This document shows, in pieces, positions 7,948 to 16,867 of a DNA stretch of 18,110 bases. The notes under the pieces were generated by a model. That model was given only the letters and a program-made list of their open reading frames with translations. It was not told the origin of the DNA and did not search any database. The position numbers and the translations under genes were made by a program. The stretch's first letter is position 1; the number at the start of each line of letters is the position of its first letter. Source of the stretch: Rodentolepis nana (taxonomy: Eukaryota > Platyhelminthes > Cestoda > Cyclophyllidea > Hymenolepididae); the NCBI GenBank assembly GCA_900617975.1, contig UZAE01013906.1, positions 1-18,110 of the forward strand, in the 5' to 3' direction.

Positions 7948-10025
7948 TAACAATCAAGCCAAAAAGGAACTTTAAAATGGTAGAATATTCTTTTCCTAGT
8001 GGATAAATATTCACAAGAGACTTGAAACGCACATTTAAAATCTTACATTGGAACTAACCCGAGAGATGAATATGACATGATCCTTTTGCACAATAAGTGG
8101 TTTCAATAAATATACATTCATAATTATTGTTCAACAAATTAGATGTATTTAGCCTGATCGCTTACCATAAAAGGAATCAAATAGTGATTATTAAATCGTA
8201 TTTTCACCCACCATATGCACGATACACTTTTTTGAAATTTCAGTCAATTTCTATACCCACGACGTTTCTGCAAATTTTTTATTAATATCTCAAACATCTT
8301 TTATTGAAAACGTGGTTTTAAGCAAAGATTTTCTTATTGTTAGGACGCAAAGATTGTTTTCTAAGAACATTGACCAGAAGGCAACTTTATGTCGCATTGC
8401 ATTAGAAGTTCATTCATGTATGAGAGAATTTGTGATTTCAAACGTATATTCAGAGAGTTTGCTTGGAAAATAAATAAAGATATTTATTTCAGATGAAATT
8501 TAATTGATTGAAACACTTGATTCGTAAAAATATTTTCCGAAAATGTTGCAAACTCTATGGCAAAATGCTTGCCAATTTGCCAATAAATGCATGAGGCAAT
8601 TTTACTTAATTAAAACGAAAAAATATATTAAACCTAATTCAACTTTTTATTGAAAAATGTTGTCTTTATAATGACTTTGTTATTTAAGTAAGCACGAACA
8701 TGGACTTCAATTATTGCAATTGTTAAATCGCATGATATGCTAAAACAGTTTCCTATTTCAGTGAAAGAGCAATGAGAATTCTTCAATTCAAACATTAAGT
8801 TGGATCAATTCTAATCAAACATTCAGTTCTAAACAACAATATTTTATGCGTAAGGATTTATTTCCAAGAACGATGAGAGTAGGCAACAATTTGTAAAGAA
8901 AGAGATGTTACCTAACTAATGGAAAGTCGCTCAGGAGACAACGGAAAGTGATTTGCCAAAAAGGAAATCGTTGTCAACACCGCAAAAACTGCATTTCAAA
9001 TAGTTTCTATGGTCTGTTAAAACCCAAACCAGCTTATAATGTACAAGGATACTACCCTAGAAAACACCAATGAATAATGAATTTTATGCAATCCAGACAT
9101 TAATTTTTATCGAACACTTAGTTCTAAACAACATTTATTAATAGGTACAGATTAATTTCCAAGGATGATGATAGTAGGCACTGTTTTGTAAAGAAAAAGA
9201 TGTTATCGATATGCCAAAACTATAAATTATCTTAGGAAAAATGTTAACATATTCATCAAGGCAGTTGCAATAGTCGGAAGACCAGTTGAAACATGCCAAG
9301 AAGAACTAAATAAAGTGCAAAAAATAAGTGTTGAGAATTATTGCAACATTGCCAATACGTTCATGTAAATGCCGACGAAGTGAGAAACTTGCCTGAGAAA
9401 ATGATACCAGTTGTAGAGGCTATTTTGTTGTTGTTGTCCTCTCTGAAAGCATCAACATTTCCGTTACACTGGGGTCCATTTAGTATACGAATCAACCCTT
9501 GTGGGACACTCCATCAATGACCACTAAACAAATGCGCTATCATAAAGGGCAACTTTTACTATGGTACGCAATGGTTTGTTTAAAAGACGAAAGGTGTAAT
9601 CGTCCCAATATTGTCTCCTAGCGATGAAAACGAGTGCACTTGCAGGTATTAATCCTAATTTCCCAATGAATTTCATTAATAATAAAACAGTTGAAATACG
9701 TTTGACTGAAGTTCAACTCATGACAACAAAAACTAATATTCATTTAAATATACTAAATGTTTTTCAAATTTTAGTCATTATCTCTAATAATGACATTTGC
9801 GCAAATACAACATCAATGTGCCAATCAGGTTTTAGCGAGCAGTTGGTTGTAAACAACGATTTTTTGTAGAGGAAGAGTTGTTAAACATTTGTGTGGAATA
9901 AATTGGATAAATTTCGGAAATATGACACTTTCATAAGGACGGCTGTAATTATTGGATGACCCATTGGATCATGGCAACAGAAACTAATAAAGGCATTACA
10001 AAAGACTAAGAGATCAGTTGAAGCA
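7948..10025. other. Non-coding inner part of the right arm
   Basis: It is collinear with the reverse complement of 4192-6803 apart from the left-only segment. It contains the counterpart of the second candidate C-terminal exon near 9370-9430 (- strand) and the same internal direct duplication. The + strand frame at 9624-9869 is open only in this arm and I regard it as accidental. Confidence 0.55.
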
Positions 10026-10084
10026 TTAATAAAAGGAAGTCGAAATGAGAAACTTGCCCAAGAAAATTGATCCAGTCGTGCAAG
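10026..10084 (-). other. Candidate alternative C-terminal exon (TTGSIF type), right arm
   Basis: It is homologous to 4133-4191, with the same AAAATAG acceptor-like site, the same phase and the same stop position. It reads CTTGSIFLGKFLISTSFY. The 64-codon frame that includes it (10220 down to 10026) differs from the left arm at about nine residues with no indel. Confidence 0.4.
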
Positions 10085-10195
10085 CTATTTTGTTGAAAGT
10101 GCAATTAATAAAATTTAGTAACACTTTACTATGTGGAATAGAAATTAATTTAACAAACGCAATAGTCTTATCCCTTTCTTTATAAGCCTTATCTT

Positions 10196-11854
10196 TTAGG
10201 TAATAAATATGAAGAACCATTTCTTCAGTGGAACTGCAAATAAACTTTCAAATAGCACAAATTTTATTTAATATTTATATTTTATCTTTTATTTTTAAGC
10301 GCTTGAAACTTTCATCGAATCATAACTTAGGCTACAAAATACTCAAGAAAGAAGACATGCAAACGCTGACTTACCACCGCTTGTTGTCGTCTCTGAATAA
10401 TATCAAAATTTCAGTGATTGTAGAGCTTTTTATGTTGGCAAGAAGTGCTATCGCCATTAAATATAGTCAGTATTTTTCAATCGACTACTACTTTTAGTTC
10501 GGCTTTTTATGTTTTCAATTTATTAGAAGAAAAGTTCAATTTTTTTATGAAATGATAAGTATTGAAAGAGCGCACTTGCTATCGTTGAAGGCACATATTC
10601 TGTTTACGAACAAATCGATTTAATTCCAATTTATTTGGAATAAGATTGAAATGAAATGGTTGAAACTCACTTGAACATTCCACTATATCAGAAGACGGGC
10701 CTAAAAGGGCAAGAATTTTCGGGTAGGCAAATTACTCGAGAAAGATATGATGTGATAAGAACACGGAATGCTTTTTATTGTCCAATAAACGGAAATCCCT
10801 ACTCTTGACGAACGACGTTTATACTCAAAAGTGTAATCCAACTGGTTTAGCTTCATGTTTTTGATTAAGTTGCCTGATAATTTTGAGAAAAAGCAATTAA
10901 TCTGCTTTAACATAATTTTCATTCTAATTCAAATCTGCTTACCGCAGTTTTTAGGGTTGTTATTCGCATCAACAATTTTTCCATTCCATAAACATTGTAC
11001 CTCTAATCCCTTTCTCAATTCTACCTTAAAGGTAGAAAATTTATGAAGTTCAGCATATGGCTTTCGATCAAATTACTATTAATCAAAATTGAATGTTCAC
11101 TGAAAATTTGAACCAAAATTTGTGTCATCAAATTTCCAATACAATGAGTGTTGAATCTTGTTGAATTGTAATCGCACCTTCCAGTTGGAATTCGATCCTT
11201 TCACAGAAAAGCTGATATTGACGGCTTGTTTTTCTTGTTCAAATCTTGCAAACGGGAACGAAGATTGCGGTAAAAGCGCTCCTACAAATGATGGTCAAAG
11301 AATTTTCAAAATGCTTTAAAAGAATGTAACATTATTTATTTTATATAATGATTTCTGACTTCAATGCATTCCTCACCTTCCCTAACTGACTTGAATTCAC
11401 ACTTTGGAGCAAATGTAGCAGCACAGGAATAGTCAATTCCATAAACTGTTAGTGATTTGTATGGTGAAGGATCATCAAGTGTAATAATGGCTGGATCTAT
11501 AGAAAAGAAGCCGATTAGATACTTTGAATTCAAAATTTAATTCTTCATCAGAATTCTTATCGCATGGCTTCCCAAATTTGGATTTTATGAGAGTGCAAAC
11601 GTTCTCATAGATATCAATCTCTTCTTCAGCGTCATTAACTTCTACATTGATATGCTGAAAGTGACAACAATGTATGATGTCACTGAAATAAAGATCATTT
11701 ACCAAAGTTCTGCCCATGGAAAAACCATTGTTTTAGTTTTGCCACTTGGTGTTGAAACGATTCTGGAACATGTCGAAGTTGATGCAACAAAACTGTCTAT
11801 TCCAAGTTGAGGGCTAATTTGCAACAAAGACAAAATGAAGAGACTGACCATCAT
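10196..11854 (-). CDS. Right copy of the unrecognised secreted-protein gene, mostly intact
   Basis: It starts at ATG 11854 (MMVSLFILSLLQISPQLG, a signal peptide). Exons run 11854-11703, 11682-11377, 11281-11178, 11024-10943, 10873-10772, 10700-10671, 10599-10576, 10392-10375 and 10233-10196, ending VPLKKWFFIFIT and stop; about 285 residues. The second exon has Cys-rich beta-like sequence (DIIHCCHFQHINVEV, SLTVYGIDYSCAATFAPKC). Next come NISFSVKGSNSNWK, VELRKGLEVQCLWNGKIV and QLDYTFEYKR, then the Thr/Ser linker. Oddities: joining exons 1 and 2 in frame needs a 20-nt GT-AG intron or a frameshift. One extra base near 11505 breaks the frame before SIDPAIITL. The donor after 10772 is GC instead of GT, and 13 codons are missing relative to the left copy. 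It may be a young pseudogene, or a real gene with sequence errors. The family is not recognised. Confidence 0.62.
10375..10700 (-). other. Three consecutive phase-1 micro-exons, right copy
   Basis: The exons are 10700-10671 (30 nt), 10599-10576 (24 nt, YVPSTIA) and 10392-10375 (18 nt, TTTSG). Lengths, phases and splice sites match the left arm: GTGAGT and GTGCGC donors, a GTAAGT donor after the last, and CCCTTTTAG, AAACAG and TTATTCAG acceptors. The residues vary (TTTCD against TTTSG) while exon length and phase are kept. Confidence 0.75.
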
Positions 11855-11898
11855 TGGATTAGGTGTGTTTGTGAATAATTTTCTCAGATTTATTAATC

Positions 11899-11907
11899 CC
11901 TTTTATA
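11899..11907 (-). promoter_or_regulatory. TATA box of the right gene copy
   Basis: TATAAAAGG on the - strand lies about 45 bp before the start codon at 11854, with ATTCACA about 30 bp downstream as a likely initiator. It is equivalent to 1925-1933 in the left arm. Confidence 0.7.
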
Positions 11908-12137
11908 TGGCAACATTGGGAGTTCGTTCTTTTATGATCCAATAAATGTTTACGTTCGTGGCGATTTTATTGGTATTTTAGCAAGAGGGGCACGTTTTAA
12001 CATCGTGTGTAAGAATGTAAAACTTTGAAAAAAAACAATTAGGTAACTGAATTTTATTTGTTATTGAATATTCGCACACACCTTTCCATTGATATTCAAT
12101 CAATCGTAAATGTCTTTTAATTAATTCAAACTGAATG

Positions 12138-12284
12138 TCAGAATTCTGAAATATTTGAGGATAAAGAAATAATNTCTATTTGCCTAGACGACTGTATTTT
12201 GTATGAGAGAGAGGAGATGCAACCTATAAACACATCCTCATTAGGCACATACTTGAAGAGATGTTGCCCCAAATCTTCTGACAA
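12138..12284 (-). pseudogene. Glycosyltransferase family 31-like fragment
   Basis: A 48-codon - strand frame (stop TGA at 12138-12140) reads LSEDLGQHLFKYVPNEDVFI followed by GC. GT31 beta-1,3-galactosyl/GlcNAc transferases typically have a Y-x-L-S-x-D-L segment followed after about 10-20 residues by E-D-V-(Y/F)-x-G, so the order and spacing fit. Further upstream in the same frame, beyond an in-frame TAG (12285-12287), the sequence continues SPTWDLNKKPIFAQV. That also suits the region before this motif, but it lies in a tandemly duplicated block and may be chance. There are no upstream exons with the DxD region. A base is undetermined (N at 12174). I read it as a relic or single exon just outside the right arm. 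Confidence 0.35.
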
Positions 12285-12550
12285 CTAAGCGGCCAACACT
12301 TGAGCAAAAATTGGTTTCTTATTTAAATCCCACGTAGGGCTATCGCAGAAGACGATTTCATAAGGCTGATTGATTGCTCATTGGTTGTGAGATTGAACTA
12401 CTAATTGGTCTCACGATAATTTGCGTTAAACAATTTCCGTTCAGACAATTAAATGGCCACAGATTGAGCAAACAAGTAGGTGTCTTATTCAATCAATACG
12501 TCAAGTAGAAGACAATATCATAATTTTGATCGATTGCTGGTTGGCTGAGT
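12277..12550. repeat. Two-unit diverged tandem duplication
   Basis: The block at about 12277-12390 (ACAACTAAGCGGCCAACACT, then GAGCAAAA, GTAG..., AGAAGAC and GATTGATTGCT) is repeated at about 12440-12550 as ACAATTAAATGGCCACAGAT, GAGCAAAC, AAGTAGAAGAC and GATCGATTGCT. The period is about 160 bp and identity is moderate. Neither unit has a conserved frame. Confidence 0.55.
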
Positions 12551-13575
12551 GATTTCCGATCTCGCAACTGCACTTTCCCCTAGCACTTATGGCAATATTT
12601 TAAAATATCATATTAATGACGCATATTCTAATCAGCACTGGTCAAAATGCACGTAAGCCTTTCACACGATCATATCCCGTGCACATATTTAGCCGAGAGA
12701 TCTAGTTAATTCCCATTGATTAATGGCTTTGCAAATCATCATGAACTTTGCTTAAACTACTCAGTGGGGCTCGTAGTTGAAGCAACTGAATTCGAATGGA
12801 ATCATATAAAATGTTAAAAGATATAAGGCAAGGTGATCTGCTTTCGAAAAGTCCATTTTTTTACTGTTTCCTTACAGACGTCTATTAGACGATTGAACCA
12901 TAAATGAATAACATATATTATTTTATTAATAAAAAGGAGAACTAAATATGTCAAAATTGAATTAAAACGATTTTGGTTGAAACGGAATTAAGAGGGTATT
13001 CTGGTCTAGAGACAGGAATTTTAGGTCCGTTTTGAAGTGCTGTAAAAAGAGTATGCAATATTTTCATCATCAATTTTTATACATTATTTATTCACATTAG
13101 AAGCAAACAAAAAAACAATAGAAAAGTAAAAAATTCAGCTGATAGATTGGGGCGTCGCAAAAAAAAGACGCGTGAACATGCCCACGATTTTAACTCTCCT
13201 AGCAATCTGAAATCAAAAATAAAACAAGATTATCAATTTACATTGATGTCGCTATGTTAAGAACTACGGAAAAGTTATAGAAATATTTTTTTTTCAAAAT
13301 AGCGACTGCCTAAAAAAAATTGTGTACCACTTTATAGAATATTCATCGATTTTTTAAAAATAGTAAAAATAAAAATTCGAGAATGGCTGCAGTTCCGGAC
13401 GTAGACAAGTCACTAAAGAAGAATCTTTTAAAATTTCAAGTAAATCGGTGACGCCACAACCTGAGAAATCGTGGGTTTCAGATTCAAAATACAGTTCTGA
13501 GAAAAAGCATTTAAAGTTTCAAGTAAAATTTTTTGCAGTCTAAGTCATGGAATTATATATTTAACGTACATTTAT
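12551..13575. other. Mostly no gene recognised; one weak family-like exon
   Basis: Near 12765-12815 (+), after an acceptor-like AACTACTCAG, a phase-1 frame reads GLVVEATEFEWNHIKC and then stops. The V-x-x-x-x-F-x-W pattern faintly resembles VKGSNFNWK of the duplicated gene, so a decayed paralog exon is possible. The remainder is AT-rich, with poly-A/T runs and no useful frame. The - strand part next to 13575 would be the 3' flank of the exon at 13576-13748. Confidence 0.35.
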
Positions 13576-13748
13576 TCAATCTGCCATTTCTGCTGCATAC
13601 ATCGGACTTTCCTTGACTTCGGGAAAACTATTTTCGACGCTTTCGTTTTCTATTCGAGCAGATCTGGCTTCCTTTGATCCATTGGATGCTTGTATCTCGG
13701 AGCGGTCAATGATGTTGTTGTCTCGTCTGATAGCAAATGCATATGCTT
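13576..13748 (-). CDS. Probable last exon of an unidentified - strand gene
   Basis: On the - strand a frame of about 57 codons reads AYAFAIRRDNNIIDRSEIQ and then a hydrophilic Glu/Ser/Asn-rich stretch (ARIENESVENSFPEVKES), ending MYAAEMAD and TGA at 13578-13576. The stop overlaps an AATAAA poly(A) signal (TGAATAAATG). An in-frame TAA just upstream of the start, together with a TTTTAAG acceptor-like site, means the frame must enter by splicing. A small hydrophobic stretch followed by Arg-Arg and a charged tail would suit the cytosolic C-terminus of a membrane protein, but I cannot name it. A possible preceding exon (about 13780-13850, MYEEIFLEFN) is weak. The opposite strand is open too, but I take that as a shadow. 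Confidence 0.4.
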
Positions 13749-14471
13749 CTTAAAACTTTATTAATAATAATATAGTACTACGCACAACTTGAACATTGTA
13801 GTTAAACTCAAGAAATATTTCTTCATACATATTGATTAGTTGCTCCACCTGTTAAACAAGAATTCGAACAAAATGCGTTTTTCCTCGTTCAAAACAGTGA
13901 TATTTTCTGTTTATTTATTTATGCTCAAAGCAGCAGGCACAACGGGTAGCATATTTACAAGCAAGCTACTCGTTTTGCATTCCATTTCAATTATTTACTG
14001 CCCAATATTTTCAATTATTCACTACATTTTTTATTATTTGCATTATTCAATTCTCCTTGGAATCATATAATGTATTCTCAAAATATCACCGTGATCGGGA
14101 AAACGCTGTTGAAACTATTAAACTAGCGTTTGCACAATTTTTTAACAGATCATTTACATGTCGTTATAAAGCTAAATTGTCTTCTTTAAAAAAACCATTT
14201 CAAAAATTCTCAAAGTGTCTAAATCTGTGTTTATGTGCTATTATTTGAAGTAAAATCGATTGTACCAAGCCTTAATACATGAAAGTAGCAGTGTCGTTGC
14301 TGAATAAAAAAATCGCATGTCCACACAGACAGACTCAAGGATGCGATCGTTCTACTTGTCTACTTATAGTGAACAAAAAGAATTCACAGACTTCAACCAA
14401 TCAATTAACCCTAAATTGTTTAACAAAAGCTTCATTGTGGTTTAATTACTAATCCCAAATAAAACTGTTCT
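13749..14471. other. No firm gene; distant relative of the TTG-type C-terminal exon
   Basis: The + strand frame at 13840-14070 contains GTTGSIFTSKLLVLHSISI and then a long hydrophobic run to a TAA. From about 13935 it aligns with the TTGSIFLGKFLIL exon at 4133-4191, also after an acceptor-like AAAGCAG. It may be the remnant C-terminal exon of another family member on the + strand. A second ORF at 14057-14248 (+) is low in information. There is nothing else in this stretch. Confidence 0.3.
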
Positions 14472-14585
14472 ATGACGAACATCTGTCTCCCCTATCTTGT
14501 TGAGACAGTCTTGCCGGTTAGTGGAGCAATCCGCTACAAAGTGAACATTACTCCACTCGAAAACTGGGGATTATCGGAGAAATGA
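14472..14585 (+). other. Possible small exon or ORF, unknown
   Basis: The frame starts at ATG 14472, reads MTNICLPYLVETVLPVSGAI then RYKVNITPLENWGLSEK, and stops at TGA 14583-14585. Codon choice and composition look protein-like and the region is locally richer in G+C, but no partner exon or homology is recognisable. A donor-like GTGAAC occurs inside it. Confidence 0.2.
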
Positions 14586-14830
14586 TGTCTATTGGCGACA
14601 CAAACCTCATCTAAGGAAAATTAGGGAGGCAGACAAACGATCTGCAAAAATCGAGAGAAGTTGTTAAAGGAATGAAAACGCTTGTTACATTCCTATTTAA
14701 AATTCCATAACAAGGAAAATTTGATGCATAATAGAGATCTTATTTCAGTTCATCCAACATTTATAACTAATAATCGTTTGAAGATCAGTCAATTGGATAA
14801 TAACGATAAGATCGAGTTTTTAATTTTTTA

Positions 14831-14844
14831 ATGAATAAAGATAT
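14831..14844. repeat. Target-site duplication, left side of LINE 2
   Basis: ATGAATAAAGATAT, 14 bp, is repeated exactly at 15237-15250 on the other side of the LINE tail. Confidence 0.88.
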
Positions 14845-15236
14845 ATATTTATTTCAAATGGCAGGCTTTATGATATTTATCATTAGCCCTTAATCTTTGA
14901 CTTCAGCTTCCCCCAAGAGGGGGGGGGGGTACATTTATAGCAGTTAATTAATAGCAATTCATTAGCCGTCTTCTTGCTTCTCAGTATTTTTGGCTTTCCG
15001 TACTTGTCTTTAGGGCTGGACACCGAATCAGGTGGGTCTTCTCCCTTTCCTCCTGTAGGTTAAATAGGGGGGGGGCATGTGGGTTGAGTGTATACTCCCA
15101 ATCTGTGAAGGTGTTTTGCCAAGCAATCGTGTCCGGTACGTAGTGTAAACTCAGTAACGGCTTCGATTCTTGGCCAGTCGGGTATGTCGGAGAGTGCCAC
15201 TGTCCAATGTTTCTCTTTTGTTCGAGCTTTGAGTTC
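14845..15236 (-). mobile_element. 5'-truncated non-LTR retrotransposon tail (LINE 2)
   Basis: This 392-bp insertion on the - strand is the same family as 2346-2582 but extends further upstream. It encodes the reverse-transcriptase C-terminus: WPRIEAVTEFTLRTGHDCLA, KHLHRLGVYTQPTC, then after a run of nine G (15067-15075 on +) in another frame NLQEEREKTHLIRCPALK. The LRTGHDCL and CPLC...H...C motifs are hallmarks of jockey/CR1-like element ORF2 ends. The poly-G run shifts the frame and the W codon of YWEARR is TGA, so it is dead. The 3' UTR has a long C run on the element strand (14919-14929 on +) and ends in an AT-rich AAATAAATAT tail. An exact 14-bp target-site duplication flanks it. Confidence 0.92.
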
Positions 15237-15250
15237 ATGAATAAAGATAT
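15237..15250. repeat. Target-site duplication, right side of LINE 2
   Basis: This is the second copy of ATGAATAAAGATAT. The insertion lies about 50 bp upstream of the candidate exon at 15300, so it would sit in an intron or upstream region. Confidence 0.88.
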
Positions 15251-15299
15251 TTTTGTCTTGATTTTAACTGCAAAACTTAAATTTTAACATATTTTTCAG

Positions 15300-15403
15300 T
15301 ACGTTTCTACCACTGTTGCTTTGAGCGTATTGATCAATTAGGAAATTTGTTGGTTAATCGACTTTTTCATACCCAAAATGTAAGGAAAAATAACTGGATT
15401 GAG
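15300..15403 (+). other. Candidate exon related to the inverted-repeat gene family
   Basis: A strong acceptor (ACATATTTTTCAG) precedes a phase-1 open frame that reads RFYHCCFERIDQLGNLLVN, then RLFHTQNVRKNNWIE, and meets a GTAACA donor in phase 0. The HCCF-x-x-I motif matches HCCHFQHI of the right-arm gene. The exon length (104 nt) and the phase-1 to phase-0 pattern equal those of the NWK-ending exon in both arms. DNA around the acceptor also aligns with the TTTATTTCAGTGACATC acceptor region in the right arm. This supports a third, more distant family member on the + strand, though only this exon is reasonably clear. Confidence 0.4.
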
Positions 15404-15801
15404 GTAACATGCTTTTGAATAACAGCGTTCACCAGACTCCACTCAAAGTTAATTGAAATAAAGTGGTAGTGAAATCAGAATTAAGGCAACTGGTGGCGTT
15501 GAAACCGCATGAAAGGAAAAATTATTATTCGAGCTCTAATTCCTATTAGTTTAGAACTCCTCAAGGCAGCATTAGTATCAAAAATTGATTTCTCAATTCG
15601 ATTACACCCACCCCTTGCAACTTTTGAAGGTGACTTATCTTCCCTGCCTCATTTTCATAGTCGACTTTCTGCTGCTTTGATGAAGCCTGCCATTTGAAAT
15701 GAAATCAATTATTTGATTTTTTCTAAAATTGATAAATTGAGGAGGATTTATACTTAAGGTATGTGGAGAAGAAACCACACGTTTTTCTCGTTTCCAAACA
15801 G
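15404..15801. other. No firm gene; ORF and a LINE-tail-like motif
   Basis: The + strand ORF at 15509-15697 (62 codons, MKGKIIIRALIPISLELLKA) shows no recognisable domain. Around 15684-15701, AAGCCTGCCATTTGAAATGA matches the extreme 3' end of the two LINEs (in the + orientation), while the sequence before it does not. This may be a very short 3' remnant or a related family, or it may be coincidence. Confidence 0.35.
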
Positions 15802-15882
15802 TTTGAAATCTATATACAGATTCTATTGAAAAAAATGGAAATAAAAACTCATCATTTGGTCGAAAGTATTCCTTTTATAATT
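15802..15882 (+). other. Candidate 81-nt exon
   Basis: A TTTCTCGTTTCCAAACAG acceptor and a GTAAGT donor bracket an open phase-0 frame of 27 codons (FEIYIQILLKKMEIKTHHLV). It could follow the exon at 15300-15403 in frame, where the family has its VELKKG exon (82 nt, also phase 0 at its start). Sequence similarity to that exon is slight, limited to an L-K-K match. Confidence 0.27.
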
Positions 15883-16235
15883 GTAAGTGAATTACAAATT
15901 TTCCTACTTATATGTTGGTATACATTTGAGTTTGGGAAATAAGTCACTGGACAAGAGCTCATTTTAAAAGCACATTTTGATCATTGTCTCGTCTATTTCT
16001 CCTCCTGTGTTGATATTGAAGCACTATTGAAATTATAGCGAGTAGTATAATCATTAATTGAGGCGATGTGCTTGTTAGACCAAACATTTAACGTCATTCC
16101 TACACTAGGATGATATGTTTGTCAAGAGCCAAGCATCTGTCAAAATGGCGTTTGATTTGAGAAATGCTGATTGCAAATTATTCTCACTGCAACTATGATT
16201 AGTAAGAACATTCAACACAACTTGAATGAATATAG
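15883..16235. other. No feature recognised
   Basis: This is AT-rich sequence with short frames only. I see no exon with good splice sites, no RNA gene and no repeat apart from the edge of the interspersed element that begins at about 16236. Confidence 0.45.
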
Positions 16236-16550
16236 AAGATTGTAGCGAATCGCTACCTTAGTAAAGCCTGACTGACTCAGAAATCTCTATGGCAGATTTT
16301 CCAACATCTAGCTTGACTCCCAGAACCAGCTAAGCTATAGCCCAGCTATGAAGGAAACAGACGTGTAGCACGGAGCACGTTTATTCAGTACGTATATCGC
16401 GGATAAGGTGTACACGCAGAAAGCTTAATCATGATCAGGATGGCGGATTAGGTTAAACAAACAGAGGTTAATGACTGGTCACTGTTTTTACGGTCGCACC
16501 TACCAATCCTGGCGTGCAGGCATGAGATGACGTGTCCCACAAGGTTGATT
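16236..16550 (+). mobile_element. Diverged interspersed repeat, copy 2 (MITE- or SINE-like)
   Basis: It starts with GTAGCGAATCGCTAC, which folds back on itself, and shares ordered blocks with 4572-4815 (AGCTATGAAGGAAACAGACG, ATGGCGGATTAGGTTAAACA, GATGACGTGTCCCACA). It is about 70 bp longer than copy 1. No coding capacity is evident. Terminal inverted repeats and target duplications are not clear, so the class is undetermined. Confidence 0.55.
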
Positions 16551-16790
16551 GGCTGAGACGGTCTCTGAACTGATCAATATTCAATTACCCCTTAATTTTC
16601 TCTCTCTGCACAATCTTGATATAAATCATATTTAATTTTTCAATTTAAATAATAAATATATTTGATTTTTCATGTTGCTTAATTCTTTACTACATTGCAA
16701 TCTTCCCGTTTCTTAAAATAAACGTAATTTCAGTAAAATAAGAAGAGTATTTTCAATATCTAAATTTTGTTGTTCAATTTATACATAAGG
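16551..16790. other. AT-rich sequence, no gene
   Basis: This is low-complexity A/T-rich DNA that leads into the (AT)n tract. I can support no frame or motif here. Confidence 0.5.

Positions 16791-16834
<44 letters not shown>
16791..16834. repeat. (AT)n microsatellite
   Basis: This is a nearly pure AT dinucleotide run of about 44 bp with one C interruption (ATATATATAC near 16800). It is likely length-variable. Confidence 0.97.
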
Positions 16835-16837
<3 letters not shown>

Positions 16838-16867
16838 TTATATATGGATTTTTAAAATTTTGCAGTG

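Larger units (their letters stand above)
7948..12113 (-). repeat. Right arm of the large imperfect inverted repeat
   Basis: This is the reverse-complement partner of 1711-6803. Intron and exon lengths agree closely between the arms. Exons of 104, 82, 30, 24, 18 and 38 nt are identical in length, and the introns around the 30-nt exon are both 71 nt in each arm. It lacks the LINE and the roughly 600-bp segment found in the left arm, and it has a 39-bp deletion in one exon. Nucleotide differences spread along the whole length argue against an assembly duplication. Confidence 0.92.
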
